Origin: JBGTGG01 sp964398945
Lineage (GTDB): Bacteria > Bacteroidota > Bacteroidia > Cytophagales > Cyclobacteriaceae
Assembly (NCBI GenBank): GCA_964398945.1
Contig: CAYNOT010000021.1
Span: forward strand, 1-64,000
Direction: 5' to 3'
Length of the DNA stretch: 64,000 nt
The translations under genes and the position numbers were made by a program. The notes under the pieces were generated by a model that was given only the letters and a program-made list of their open reading frames with translations, did no database searches and had not been told where the DNA came from. Below are positions 32,579 through 40,755 of the stretch, in pieces. Every line of letters begins with the position of its first letter. Positions within the stretch are counted from its first letter, which is position 1.

Positions 32579-33678
32579 GTTCAACTAATAAGTGCACCAC
32601 AATGGGTTGAAAGAAAGGAGGATTTCTCCTCCCTTCAATTGACCAAGTTCATTTAAACTTGTGTTGCGATGACAAATTATAAACAACTGGGCCAAGAGCA
32701 AAGATATGTAATTGACCGCCTATTAAGGCAAGGAAAAAGCCAGAAAGAGATAGCCGATGTATTGGGATATCATAAATCCACCATCAGTCGAGAGCTTACG
32801 CGAAATACACCTAAACGAGGTAGAGGTGCAAAGGAGTATAATTTTGAACGTGCTCATATGAAAACCAAAAAGAGGCATCGGGAAAAGAATAAGCATATCA
32901 CTTTTACCGATGAGATGCGAAAGGGAATTGTCAAGCACCTTGCGGTTGAGAAACTGAGCCCTGAATTAATTGCCCAAATTGGTCGGAAGGATAACCCGGA
33001 TTTCGTTAGTCATGAAACAATCTATCAATGGATATGGGCTATGAAGCATAGTCATAAGCGAGAAGATCGAGCCTACCAACTCCTGTACAAAGATTTAAGG
33101 CATGGTCGCAGGAGGAGAAAGCGGGGAAATTACCATGATAACAGGGGCTGTATATCAGATCGTGTTTCTATTGAAAAGCGTCCTGCCATTGTAGAAAAGC
33201 GTAAGCGGATAGGTGATGTAGAAGTAGATTTAATGATGGGCAAAAACCATCAACCAGGCCTGCTGGTTATTACCGACAGAGCTTCATTGAAGACATCTTT
33301 GGTCAAAATATCCACAAAGGCATCAAAGCCAATCGCTCGATCAATTATTCGTAAAATGAAGCCCTGTGAGCAATGGCTAAAAACAATGACCTATGATAAC
33401 GATCTGGCTTTTGCTTCACACTCAACAGTAAATGAAGAACTCAAAACCAAATCGTTCTTTACTCATCCGTATTCCTCACAAGAAAAGGGAACTGTAGAAA
33501 ATCGAATTGGTGTGCTGCGAAGGTTCTTTCCAAAGAAAACAGACTTCACCCAAGTTTCAGCTAAACGAGTAAGCCAGGTTGAAAAAATCATCAATGAAAG
33601 ACCCGTAAGAAAATTTAAATATCAAACCCCAAATGCTGTATTTTTACAAAAACAAAAAGTTGCACTTATTACTTGAAC
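32579..33678 (+). mobile_element. IS30-family insertion sequence
   Basis: A complete element of about 1.1 kb. The ends are imperfect inverted repeats: 32579-32598 and 33659-33678 agree at 18 of 20 positions, with TAATAAGTGCA shared. It holds one transposase gene. A GGAGGA/TCCTCC hairpin (32617-32632) lies in its leader. I could not identify a clear target-site duplication; the flanks are TCTAA on the left and ACAGC on the right. It interrupts the YD-repeat-like gene. Confidence 0.85.
32669..33676 (+). CDS. IS30 family transposase
   Basis: The 335-residue DDE transposase has an N-terminal HTH (GKSQKEIADVLGYHKSTISREL) that binds the inverted repeats. The catalytic triad sits in IGDVEVDLMMG (Asp, about 188), MTYDNDLAF (Asp, about 249) and SSQEKGTVENRIG (Glu, about 279). 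VENRIGVLRRFFPKKTDF is the family signature. The length is normal and no frameshift is seen, so the element may still move. The frame ends inside the right inverted repeat. Confidence 0.93.
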   Translation: MTNYKQLGQEQRYVIDRLLRQGKSQKEIADVLGYHKSTISRELTRNTPKRGRGAKEYNFERAHMKTKKRHREKNKHITFTDEMRKGIVKHLAVEKLSPELIAQIGRKDNPDFVSHETIYQWIWAMKHSHKREDRAYQLLYKDLRHGRRRRKRGNYHDNRGCISDRVSIEKRPAIVEKRKRIGDVEVDLMMGKNHQPGLLVITDRASLKTSLVKISTKASKPIARSIIRKMKPCEQWLKTMTYDNDLAFASHSTVNEELKTKSFFTHPYSSQEKGTVENRIGVLRRFFPKKTDFTQVSAKRVSQVEKIINERPVRKFKYQTPNAVFLQKQKVALIT

Positions 33679-34451
33679 ACAGCAGACAATTAAGTATTAT
33701 TTATTCCAATCACGTGTTGAATACGCTGACTATTTAAAAGTTGTAAGCAAGAATAATGGACTATGGAAAGTTGAGAAAATAAATGAACATGAAAAGATTG
33801 TAAGGGTTAATCATTTTGACAACAACTACAATGAAGACAGAGTTACGGAATTTACCTACGATAACAGCCTAAATCTAATTGAACAACAAGACTTTGAAAA
33901 TTTTTATCAAGAGCCACTGAAAAAGACTATCAGGAAAGTATTCAGCTATAAACAAGGGCTAGTCAAGGAAGTAAAAATATTTGATTATTACAGATATAAA
34001 ACATCTGACAGCTATGCTGGAAGAATGATTTATGACTACGACCAGAGCAATAGATTAATTCGCGAGGAATATCAAAATAGCAAAAATAAGATTACAGAAA
34101 TCCGAACTTTCTCGCATATAAATTCCTATGAAACAGAAGAGCTTAGGCTTTCTTCAAAAGAAAAGGTTAAAGAAAAGCACATACATGTAACAAATGATCA
34201 AGGACTTGAAATAGTACGGAAAATAAATTTTTGTCCTAAATCAAAAGATGACAATTTATTCACAACGATTTACAAATATTATTTTAATGACAAGGGCGAC
34301 AAAATAGGTACTCTTTGGACACTAAACGGAGAAGTTAAAGAAGATTCAACCCACGAGTATGTGTATTCTGACAAAGATTGGATATATAGAACTACGAAAA
34401 ACTCGAGTATAGTTGTAGCAACGGAATTCAAGAAAATCGAGATTTGAAACG

Positions 34452-34538
34452 GCCCAACAATGTGTATATGCAATTCAAATTTGATGAATTATTTTTAAAG
34501 GAAAATTTAAACTGCATATACACGAGCGTTACAAGCAA
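34452..34538 (+). repeat. attC-like hairpin (site e)
   Basis: The element opens with GCCCAAC, which matches RYYYAAC. A perfect 11-bp stem follows: GTGTATATGCA (34462-34472) with TGCATATACAC (34513-34523). It closes with GCGTTACAAGC. The 40-base loop is AT-rich. It begins 4 bp after the stop codon of the disrupted gene. This is the clearest attC-like layout in the window: a conserved left core, a long stem and a GTT right core. Confidence 0.55.
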
Positions 34539-34618
34539 CGGTAGAAACAACATCACGCAAAACGAACGACAAGTGAAAGCAATGAAATCAAGCAAATAGA
34601 AAATTAAAATTTAACATT

Positions 34619-35161
34619 ATGAAGTATTTAAAATATGCCATTGGAATTATAGCAATCTTGGTTATTGGGTTTTTTGCCTTGGGTACAATTAAACCAAAAA
34701 TAACCTATGAATGTGAGATAATGGCCGAAAAACCAATAGATGAATCTTGGGCAGTACTCCAAGACACTGAAAAATTGTCTGAGTGGTTACCCGGATTTCA
34801 AAAAATTGAACATATCAGCGGTGCTCCGGGAACAATGGGAGCTGTATCAAAAGTCTATTTTGACGATAATGGACAGAGTATGGCAATACAGGAAACAATA
34901 ACCGACATCGTGCCAAACGAATCTATATCAATGAAGTATGAGTCTGATTTTATGGATATGGATTACAAATTAAGCATTACTCCCGTTAATGGAAAGACAA
35001 AGATTAATTCAAGTACAACTGCGGAAGGAAATGGCATAATTTCAAAATCTATAATGGCTTTGATGGGAAGTTCACTAAAGGAACAGGAAGAAACCAATCT
35101 TTCAAATCTCAAGAAAACGATAGAACAAAATACCAAGAACTATTTCCAATCTGAACTTTAG
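34619..35161 (+). CDS. SRPBCC family protein with N-terminal membrane anchor
   Basis: The 180-residue protein has a membrane helix at about 5-23 (YAIGIIAILVIGFFALG) followed by a START/SRPBCC-type ligand-binding fold (DESWAVLQDTEKLSEWLPGF, and SGAPGTMGAVSKVYFDDNG). Such domains bind hydrophobic ligands; the ligand here is unknown. The single N-terminal helix suggests an anchored domain outside the cytoplasm. It comes after the last attC-like hairpin and shares the AT-rich base usage of the accessory genes, so it may be part of the same acquired block. Confidence 0.78.
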   Translation: MKYLKYAIGIIAILVIGFFALGTIKPKITYECEIMAEKPIDESWAVLQDTEKLSEWLPGFQKIEHISGAPGTMGAVSKVYFDDNGQSMAIQETITDIVPNESISMKYESDFMDMDYKLSITPVNGKTKINSSTTAEGNGIISKSIMALMGSSLKEQEETNLSNLKKTIEQNTKNYFQSEL

Positions 35162-35465
35162 AAATTTAAGATGACTATGGAAGTATCTCTGGATCTGGTC
35201 GTAGCGTCCCGCTACGACCATCTTAATTTTTAGCGTCTCGCTGACAGGACAGGTCAAACAAAGATTGATGCTTCCTTTCCGGCTTCTATTGCAATCACCA
35301 GCACTGTTATCACTTTCTTGAACGAAAGGTTAAGCATTCTTCTAAAATCTTTGTTAACTTGATCAACAAAATTTAACAAGCTATGAAATGGCCATGTAAA
35401 TACTTCACCAACCGAAATGATTATTTCGGCCATTCCATGTGACCTTGATCTAAAATTATAAGCAC
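35162..35465. other. Intergenic region with a REP-like palindrome
   Basis: It contains the perfect hairpin TGGTCGTAGCG/CGCTACGACCA (35196-35220) and a smaller AGCG-TCT-CGCT palindrome near 35232. The rest, up to the DUF2911 start, shows no convincing gene; a minus-strand open stretch ends near 35254 but has no supporting features. Confidence 0.5.
35196..35220. repeat. REP-like palindrome, copy 1
   Basis: An 11-bp perfect stem (TGGTCGTAGCG with CGCTACGACCA) around the loop TCC. Related copies lie at 36514-36536 and 36707-36727. There is no T run, so a terminator is unlikely. Confidence 0.75.
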
Positions 35466-36011
35466 ATGAAAAATATAAAATCCACAATTTTTGCCATTGC
35501 ATTGATGGCGATTTCATTTTCGTTTGTTCAGGCACAAAAATTACCTGGCCTCGATTCAAGTCCTGCGGATATTGCTTACCTGCGGGAGGATGGAAGAAGA
35601 TCGGCCCCGGTGATAAAAGTTGTGTATGGTCGTCCTCTGAAAAAAGAAAGGACCATGCTTGGCGGCACAGAAGCATACGGAAAGGTGTGGCGGGCAGGCG
35701 CTAATGAAACAACGGAGATCAAATTTTTCAAAAACGTAACACTGGGTGATAAACAAATTGCTGCAGGTACGTATTCGCTTTATGCCATTCCCGATAAGGA
35801 TGAATGGACGATCATTATCAATTCTAAATTGGATACATGGGGTGCGTATGAATATGATGAATCCAAAGATGTGGTACGCTTTAAAGTTCCGGCTGGAAAA
35901 ACAGAAGCTGAAGTAGAAGCCTTTACCATTGCCTTTGAAGGGGAAAAAGGAACGGGCACGATGATGCTGGCGTGGGAAACTACGTTGGTAAAAATTCCGG
36001 TAAAGTTTTAA
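35466..36011 (+). CDS. DUF2911 family exported protein
   Basis: The 181-residue protein has a signal peptide (IFAIALMAISFSFVQAQ) followed by the DUF2911 domain: VKVVYGRPLKKERTMLGG-like segment, GKVWRAGANETTEIKFFKNV, GTYSLYAIPDKDEWTIIINS and WGAYEYDESKD. The family is common in Bacteroidota, probably periplasmic, and has no assigned function. It is transcribed alone and ends with a strong terminator at 36028-36056. Confidence 0.85.
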   Translation: MKNIKSTIFAIALMAISFSFVQAQKLPGLDSSPADIAYLREDGRRSAPVIKVVYGRPLKKERTMLGGTEAYGKVWRAGANETTEIKFFKNVTLGDKQIAAGTYSLYAIPDKDEWTIIINSKLDTWGAYEYDESKDVVRFKVPAGKTEAEVEAFTIAFEGEKGTGTMMLAWETTLVKIPVKF

Positions 36012-36027
36012 TTATTTTGTCATCTTT

Positions 36028-36056
36028 AAAAGCCCGGTCGGAAGGATCGGGCTTTT
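36028..36056 (+). terminator. Rho-independent terminator of the DUF2911 gene
   Basis: AAAAGCCCG (36028-36036) pairs with CGGGCTTTT (36048-36056). It lies 17 bp after the stop. Confidence 0.82.
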
Positions 36057-36094
36057 CCGTATACCATAGCAACTTAATGCTAAAAATATTTAAC

Positions 36095-36490
36095 ATGAAT
36101 ATCAAAACTACGATTCTTCTCGTGGCAGTTCTTTTGACTACCGCTTGTAGACAACAAGAAGAAAACCTGGATAGTAAAATTATTGGGGCATGGACGATGG
36201 AAAAGGTTTATGAATATGACAATGATTTAACTGAAAAGCACAATCCACAAAATAGCAGGTGGATAGAATTTAAAGCTGATGGCTCATTTGTTAGTGACGG
36301 TGAACCATTTGGAAAAAATACAGGACGTTGGACAACTGACAATGAAAAATCAATTTTAATTATTGACAGTGATGTTGATGACGATGATAGTGCATGGAAA
36401 GTAACATTCGAGCAAGACCAAACCACCTGGACTGGAATTGGACATCCAAGAAAAGAGAACACGAAACTAATTCATAAGAGAAAGAAATAA
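36095..36490 (+). CDS. Lipocalin-like lipoprotein
   Basis: The protein is 131 residues from ATG 36095, the start that gives a lipoprotein signal (TTILLVAVLLTTAC). After the Cys comes a lipocalin-like pattern, IIGAWTMEKVYEYDND, WIEFKADGSFVSDGEPFGKNTGRW and LIIDSD, as in small Bacteroidota lipocalin-like proteins. It probably binds a ligand or acts in the envelope; the ligand is unknown. A start at 35972 would overlap the DUF2911 gene and run through its terminator, so it is rejected. It is bracketed by REP-like palindromes. Confidence 0.72.
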   Translation: MNIKTTILLVAVLLTTACRQQEENLDSKIIGAWTMEKVYEYDNDLTEKHNPQNSRWIEFKADGSFVSDGEPFGKNTGRWTTDNEKSILIIDSDVDDDDSAWKVTFEQDQTTWTGIGHPRKENTKLIHKRKK

Positions 36491-36513
36491 GCGAGACGCT
36501 TACGTGATGAAAA

Positions 36514-36536
36514 GGTCGTAGCGGGACGCTACGACC
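36514..36536. repeat. REP-like palindrome, copy 2
   Basis: GGTCGTAGCG (36514-36523) pairs with CGCTACGACC (36527-36536) around the loop GGA. A short AGCG-AGA-CGCT palindrome at 36490-36500 is the reverse complement of the one near 35232. Copies 1 and 2 therefore bracket the DUF2911 and lipocalin genes. Confidence 0.75.
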
Positions 36537-36706
36537 AGGGCGAGTTCAACAAAGACAAGAATGTATTTCATAAATGTAATAATCATTGTGATGTTTCTTT
36601 GGTACATTTCACGGAAGGCAGTTGATCAACCAGTTGAAATTGAGGGGGAATCGGTATCAAGATTTAGTTCAATTTTCAGGTTAGTAGGAATAACCCTCAA
36701 ATTTTA

Positions 36707-36727
36707 GTCGTAGCATGATGCTACGAC
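36707..36727. repeat. REP-like palindrome, copy 3
   Basis: GTCGTAGCAT (36707-36716) pairs with ATGCTACGAC (36718-36727), and ACCAGGG follows the stem as in copy 2. It sits 7 bp beyond the stop of the ExbD gene. Confidence 0.7.
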
Positions 36728-36733
36728 CAGGGA

Positions 36734-37264
36734 TCAAAGTTCAGCAATCGAAATGTTCATCGGGATGCCTGCTTTCCCTTTTTCGTATAATCGGTTTTGA
36801 GCTGGGACCCGCGTATCAAGTTTTCGAAACTCAGCAGCCGTAATCCCGGCTTGTTCCGCATAAATTTCATAATACGCTGCCTGTATCTCGTCCAGTATCG
36901 CAATGTAAAAATGGTAGCGCGATCCACGATCGGCCTTCAGGGAGATTACCGCTTTCTTAGGGTTTTCGGATAAGCCTGCAACCACACCGTTGTTTAAAAT
37001 GAAAGCTTTGATTTCGGCCCGTATCCCATCCATATTTCCCCGTGTAGTATTTTGTACCATGAGTTGGTCGTTGGAGTTTAGCCGGATGTTAAAAACGTTC
37101 CGATCATTTACCGGGGCAACCACGTTGTCGATTTGAGGCAGCAAGATGGTCAACCCTTTGTGTTCTTGAATTACTGTCGTGATCATAAAGAAACACAACA
37201 TGAGAAATGCGATATCGGCCATGGAACTGGCATTGATGGTAACAGCGTGTTTGGGAGCGTACAT
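36734..37264 (-). CDS. exbD: ExbD/TolR family biopolymer transport protein
   Basis: The 176-residue protein has one N-terminal membrane helix (SSMADIAFLMLCFFMITTVIQ) with the Asp expected in ExbD/TolR proton channels. A periplasmic domain follows. ExbD works with ExbB to pass proton-motive force to TonB or Tol systems. No exbB is adjacent, so its partner must lie elsewhere. The C-terminal part (ITAAEFRKLDTRVPAQNRLY) is the longer Bacteroidota variant. Confidence 0.87.
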   Translation of the reverse strand: MYAPKHAVTINASSMADIAFLMLCFFMITTVIQEHKGLTILLPQIDNVVAPVNDRNVFNIRLNSNDQLMVQNTTRGNMDGIRAEIKAFILNNGVVAGLSENPKKAVISLKADRGSRYHFYIAILDEIQAAYYEIYAEQAGITAAEFRKLDTRVPAQNRLYEKGKAGIPMNISIAEL

Positions 37265-37489
37265 AAGCGTTTGGTTTAGCCCTATAATTCGCTGGGTATA
37301 TGGAAGTCACATTATTGCTACTAGAGGACACGACTGCCGGGGCACGCATCCATGTAAGCAGAATAAGAACTTGATCAAATGCATTTACATAACTTAGCGC
37401 CTTCGTGCCTTTGCGGTAAATAACTCCATTTATCAAAAATCCGTACCAGAACCTTTCTATTTGCGTATTAAGTGTAACTTTACACGCTG

Positions 37490-39490
37490 ATGAATTTTTT
37501 AAGTCCTTCCTTTCTTTGGGCCCTTTTCGCGCTGTCGATCCCGTTAATCATCCATCTTTTCAATTTCAGGAAAACCAAACGCGTTTATTTTTCGAATAAC
37601 CGCTTTCTCAAACAAGTAAAAGAAGAAACCGCCTCTAAAAAGCGCCTCAAGCATTTGCTGGTCCTTGCATCCCGGTTGTTGTTTCTGTTTTTCCTGGTGA
37701 TCACGTTTGCCCAGCCCTTTATTCCGGCCAAAAACCAGTTGGGTGCTGCACAGGAAATTGTCCTGTACCTTGACAACTCCCTGAGCATGACCGCAAATAC
37801 AAGAGACAATATGCGCGGGTTGGATGCCGCCTCCCAGTTTGCGCGGGATATTGCCAATATTTTCCCACCCGATACACGCTATAAATTGCTCACCAACGAC
37901 TTCGCACCTTTTTCGAATGTCTATAAAACCAAAACCGAAGTATTGGATTTGTTGACCGAAATCCGCTCTTCTTCCGTGAGCAGAAGTTTTGAAGAAATTC
38001 AAAACCGGATTGCATTAAACAACAAAAGCGAAGTTCGGAAACCGGAAATTTTTTGGATCAGTGATTTTCAACGTTCTACGATGGGCCCCGTAACTTCCCC
38101 CGACAGTGCAACACGTTTTCACTTAGTCCCTATTTCCTTCGAACAGGTCCCCAATATTTTTGTGGATAGTGTTTATCTGGAAAACCCGTTTGCGATCGGG
38201 GGCGATAAAAATGTGTTGCATGTTCGCTTGCTCAACGATGGGTCAAAAGCGATTGACCAACTGAACATCCGGTTTTCAATCAACAACATTCAAGCCGGCA
38301 CGGCCACAGTTTCCATTCCCCAAAAGGGCACAGCAGAAGCAACTTTTGACCTTACTGCCGGCCTGATGGGAAGAAGTGAATTGCAGATTAGTTTCAACGA
38401 CAACCCCATTAATTTTGACAATACTTTTTTCCTTACGTTGAATTTCACAGATAAAATCCGTGTGTTGGAAATCAAGAACACGTTACAACCCACACCCGTG
38501 CAACAGGTTTTTGGCAACCAGCAACTTTTCGCCTATCAGGGATTTACGATGGCCAATGTGAATTACAGTTTGTTGTCGCAATCGGACCTTGTGGTGGTAA
38601 ACGGGCTCAACGTTATTGACCCAACCTTTGCATTGGCATTGCAAAATTATTTGGATGCATTTGGTACGGTGTTAGTGATTCCGGGTGAAGATCCTGATTT
38701 ATCTTCTTTATCCTCAACGTTCTCTATTGCTTTGCAAAAGGGCAGGGATTCAACCCAAATGATGTCGCTTGATAAACCTGATTTCGACAACCCTTTTTTT
38801 GAGAATGTATTCGAAGAGCGTTCGCAATCTCTTATTATGCCGAAAGCAATCCCCGCACTTACCTTGGGAGTGGACCGGAATGCCTTGTTGAAATTCAATA
38901 ATGAACTGCCTTTTCTTTCGGTGATGGACCGGAAGGGAAAATTATTTGTAATGGCATCGGGCCTAAGCAGTGCATCTACTGATTTTGCGGCACACGGGCT
39001 TTTTGTTCCGGTGATGTACCGGATTGCTGCCAGCAGCAAACGCGATACTGAAAAATTATATTACACATTGAACGATGATTTTGTTTCTATAAAAGCAGAC
39101 ACACTGGTAGGTGAGGAACCCCTGCGCATGATTGGCGAACAGGAACTGGTCCCTTCACAGCGCAGGTTGGGCAATCGGGTGTTAATGGATTTACCAAAAT
39201 TTTCGTTGACACAAGGATTCTACTATGTAGTTCAGGCAACGGATACGATGGGGTTGCTCGCTTTCAACCTTGATAAAAAAGAATCGCGGATGGAGCAATA
39301 TCAACCTGAGGAGGTAAAGGCATTGCTTGGTGGTGGTGATAATGTTGATATTTTTGAAGCAGGTTCTACCGAGGCTTTCAGCAACGAAATAAAAGAAAGA
39401 TATTTGGGAAAGCCCTTGTGGCGGTATGCGCTGATGTTGGCACTTTTGTTCTTGCTTGTTGAAATTTTGTTGATCCGGTTTTTAAAATAG
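37490..39490 (+). CDS. BatA-domain membrane protein
   Basis: The 666-residue protein has the N-terminal BatA/aerotolerance-regulator domain (FLSPSFLWALFALSIPLIIHLFNFRK) and a second helix (LLVLASRLLFLFFLVITFAQPF). VLYLDNSLSM is a von Willebrand A-like segment with a DxSxS metal site. A long periplasmic region follows, and a single C-terminal helix (ALMLALLFLLVEILLIRFL) ends it. The role in Bacteroidota is unclear; homologues are linked to envelope integrity. The dihydroorotase-like gene starts 5 bp after the stop, so the two are cotranscribed. Confidence 0.85.
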   Translation: MNFLSPSFLWALFALSIPLIIHLFNFRKTKRVYFSNNRFLKQVKEETASKKRLKHLLVLASRLLFLFFLVITFAQPFIPAKNQLGAAQEIVLYLDNSLSMTANTRDNMRGLDAASQFARDIANIFPPDTRYKLLTNDFAPFSNVYKTKTEVLDLLTEIRSSSVSRSFEEIQNRIALNNKSEVRKPEIFWISDFQRSTMGPVTSPDSATRFHLVPISFEQVPNIFVDSVYLENPFAIGGDKNVLHVRLLNDGSKAIDQLNIRFSINNIQAGTATVSIPQKGTAEATFDLTAGLMGRSELQISFNDNPINFDNTFFLTLNFTDKIRVLEIKNTLQPTPVQQVFGNQQLFAYQGFTMANVNYSLLSQSDLVVVNGLNVIDPTFALALQNYLDAFGTVLVIPGEDPDLSSLSSTFSIALQKGRDSTQMMSLDKPDFDNPFFENVFEERSQSLIMPKAIPALTLGVDRNALLKFNNELPFLSVMDRKGKLFVMASGLSSASTDFAAHGLFVPVMYRIAASSKRDTEKLYYTLNDDFVSIKADTLVGEEPLRMIGEQELVPSQRRLGNRVLMDLPKFSLTQGFYYVVQATDTMGLLAFNLDKKESRMEQYQPEEVKALLGGGDNVDIFEAGSTEAFSNEIKERYLGKPLWRYALMLALLFLLVEILLIRFLK

Positions 39491-39495
39491 AATGT

Positions 39496-40755
39496 ATGAA
39501 AATTGTAATCCAGTCGGCACAGATTTTTGATAAGCAATCACCTTTTCATAAGAAGGAGAAGAACGTTTTGATCCAGAATGGAAAAATTGTAAAAATCAGT
39601 GAGAAGAATATTTCGGGGGATAAAACCATCAAAGCCGAAGGGATGATCCTGAGTCCGGGATGGTTCGACCTCGGTACCTTTATTGGCGACCCGGGATTGG
39701 AACACAAAGAAGATATCGAATCGGGTACCCGCGCAGCAATGGCCGGTGGGTTTACAGAAATTGCTATTTTACCAAACACCGTTCCTTCCATTCAAACAAA
39801 AAATGATGTGAGCTACATCAAGAGTGGAAATAATGGCCGGCTTGTGCAAGCACATGCGATGGCCAGTGTCACGAAAAACAACAGGGGTGAAGAACTCACG
39901 GAAATGATCGATCTCAATGCCGCGGGCGCAGTTGCTTTTACAGATGGATTAAAACCCATTTGGCATACCGACATTTTATTAAAGACCCTTCAATATTTAC
40001 AGAAATTTGATGGCGTGCTCATTGACCACCCGGAGGATATTTGGTTGAATATTTTTGGCCAGATGCACGAAGGCGTGAACAGTACCATGCTTGGTTTACG
40101 CGGGATGCCCCGGATTGCAGAAGAAATTGTGATCAACAGGAACCTTGAAATTTTAAAGTATGCCGGAGGACGTCTTCACTTTGCAAAAATTTCATCCGGT
40201 AAATCGGTAGAGTTGATCAAAGCGGTGAAGAAGAAACTGAATGTTTCGTGTGGTATTACTGCATACCAACCGTTGCTGGACGACAGCATGTTGTTTGATT
40301 TTGATACGCACTATAAAGTCAATCCACCTTTGCGGGAAAAGGAAGACAATGATGCGTTGATAAAAGGGTTGAAGGAAGGGGTGATTGATGTGATTTGTTC
40401 CGGCCACATTCCGCAAGACGAAGAATCGAAAAAACTTGAGTTTGATTTGGCCGATTTTGGCATCATTAATTTACAAACCGTTGGTGCGAATTTGGTTGCG
40501 TTAGAGAAATCATTGAGCTGGGAAACCTTACTGGATAAAGTTACAGCCGGTCCGCGGAAAGTATTGGGTATGGATTGCCCCACAATCGCGGAAGAAGAAA
40601 AAGCCAACCTTACCTTGTTTGACCCAACCCGTACGTGGGTGTTGGATGACAAGACAAACGAATCGAAAGCGCGCAACTCCCCCTGGTATGGCAAAGAAAT
40701 TACCGGAAGGGCAGTTGCTGTGTTCAACAATGGAAAAAATTGGATTGATAATTAG
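39496..40755 (+). CDS. Dihydroorotase homologue lacking catalytic residues
   Basis: The 419-residue protein has the full amidohydrolase barrel layout of class I dihydroorotase (FKVNPPLR-type segment as HYKVNPPLREKEDNDALI). The active site has decayed: the metal motif DxHxHxR reads D58-L-G60-T-F62-I-G64, the later HxxHVS reads LHFAKIS, the PHH pair reads AYQ, and the catalytic Asp of ATDH reads SGH (G303). Known inactive homologues (PyrC') act as structural partners of aspartate transcarbamoylase, but no pyrB is nearby. It sits between a BatA protein and DUF4199 genes. Catalysis of dihydroorotate formation is unlikely. Confidence 0.85.
   Translation: MKIVIQSAQIFDKQSPFHKKEKNVLIQNGKIVKISEKNISGDKTIKAEGMILSPGWFDLGTFIGDPGLEHKEDIESGTRAAMAGGFTEIAILPNTVPSIQTKNDVSYIKSGNNGRLVQAHAMASVTKNNRGEELTEMIDLNAAGAVAFTDGLKPIWHTDILLKTLQYLQKFDGVLIDHPEDIWLNIFGQMHEGVNSTMLGLRGMPRIAEEIVINRNLEILKYAGGRLHFAKISSGKSVELIKAVKKKLNVSCGITAYQPLLDDSMLFDFDTHYKVNPPLREKEDNDALIKGLKEGVIDVICSGHIPQDEESKKLEFDLADFGIINLQTVGANLVALEKSLSWETLLDKVTAGPRKVLGMDCPTIAEEEKANLTLFDPTRTWVLDDKTNESKARNSPWYGKEITGRAVAVFNNGKNWIDN

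Larger units (their letters stand above)
32507..34447 (+). pseudogene. YD-repeat-like gene split by an IS30 element
   Basis: The first 23 codons (ATG 32507, MLEFIKRKLKKKENKTVDGI) run into the left end of an IS30 element. On the far side the frame is open from about 33677 to a TGA at 34445-34447. The far part encodes about 256 residues rich in Tyr, Asp and Lys, including ITEIRTFSHINSYETEELRL and MIYDYDQSNRLIREEYQ, reminiscent of YD/RHS-type repeats. The intact product would have been about 280 residues. It lacks a signal peptide in the part seen. Its stop is followed after four bases by an attC-like hairpin. Function unknown. Confidence 0.7.

Noticed and set aside
35254..35460. Minus-strand coding region before the DUF2911 gene
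   Set aside because: The translated text looks partly protein-like but has no start in the free region, runs into the DUF2911 gene and matches no family I know.
35972..36094. Longer N terminus for the lipocalin-like gene
   Set aside because: It would overlap the DUF2911 gene and run through a strong terminator, while ATG 36095 gives a clean lipoprotein signal.
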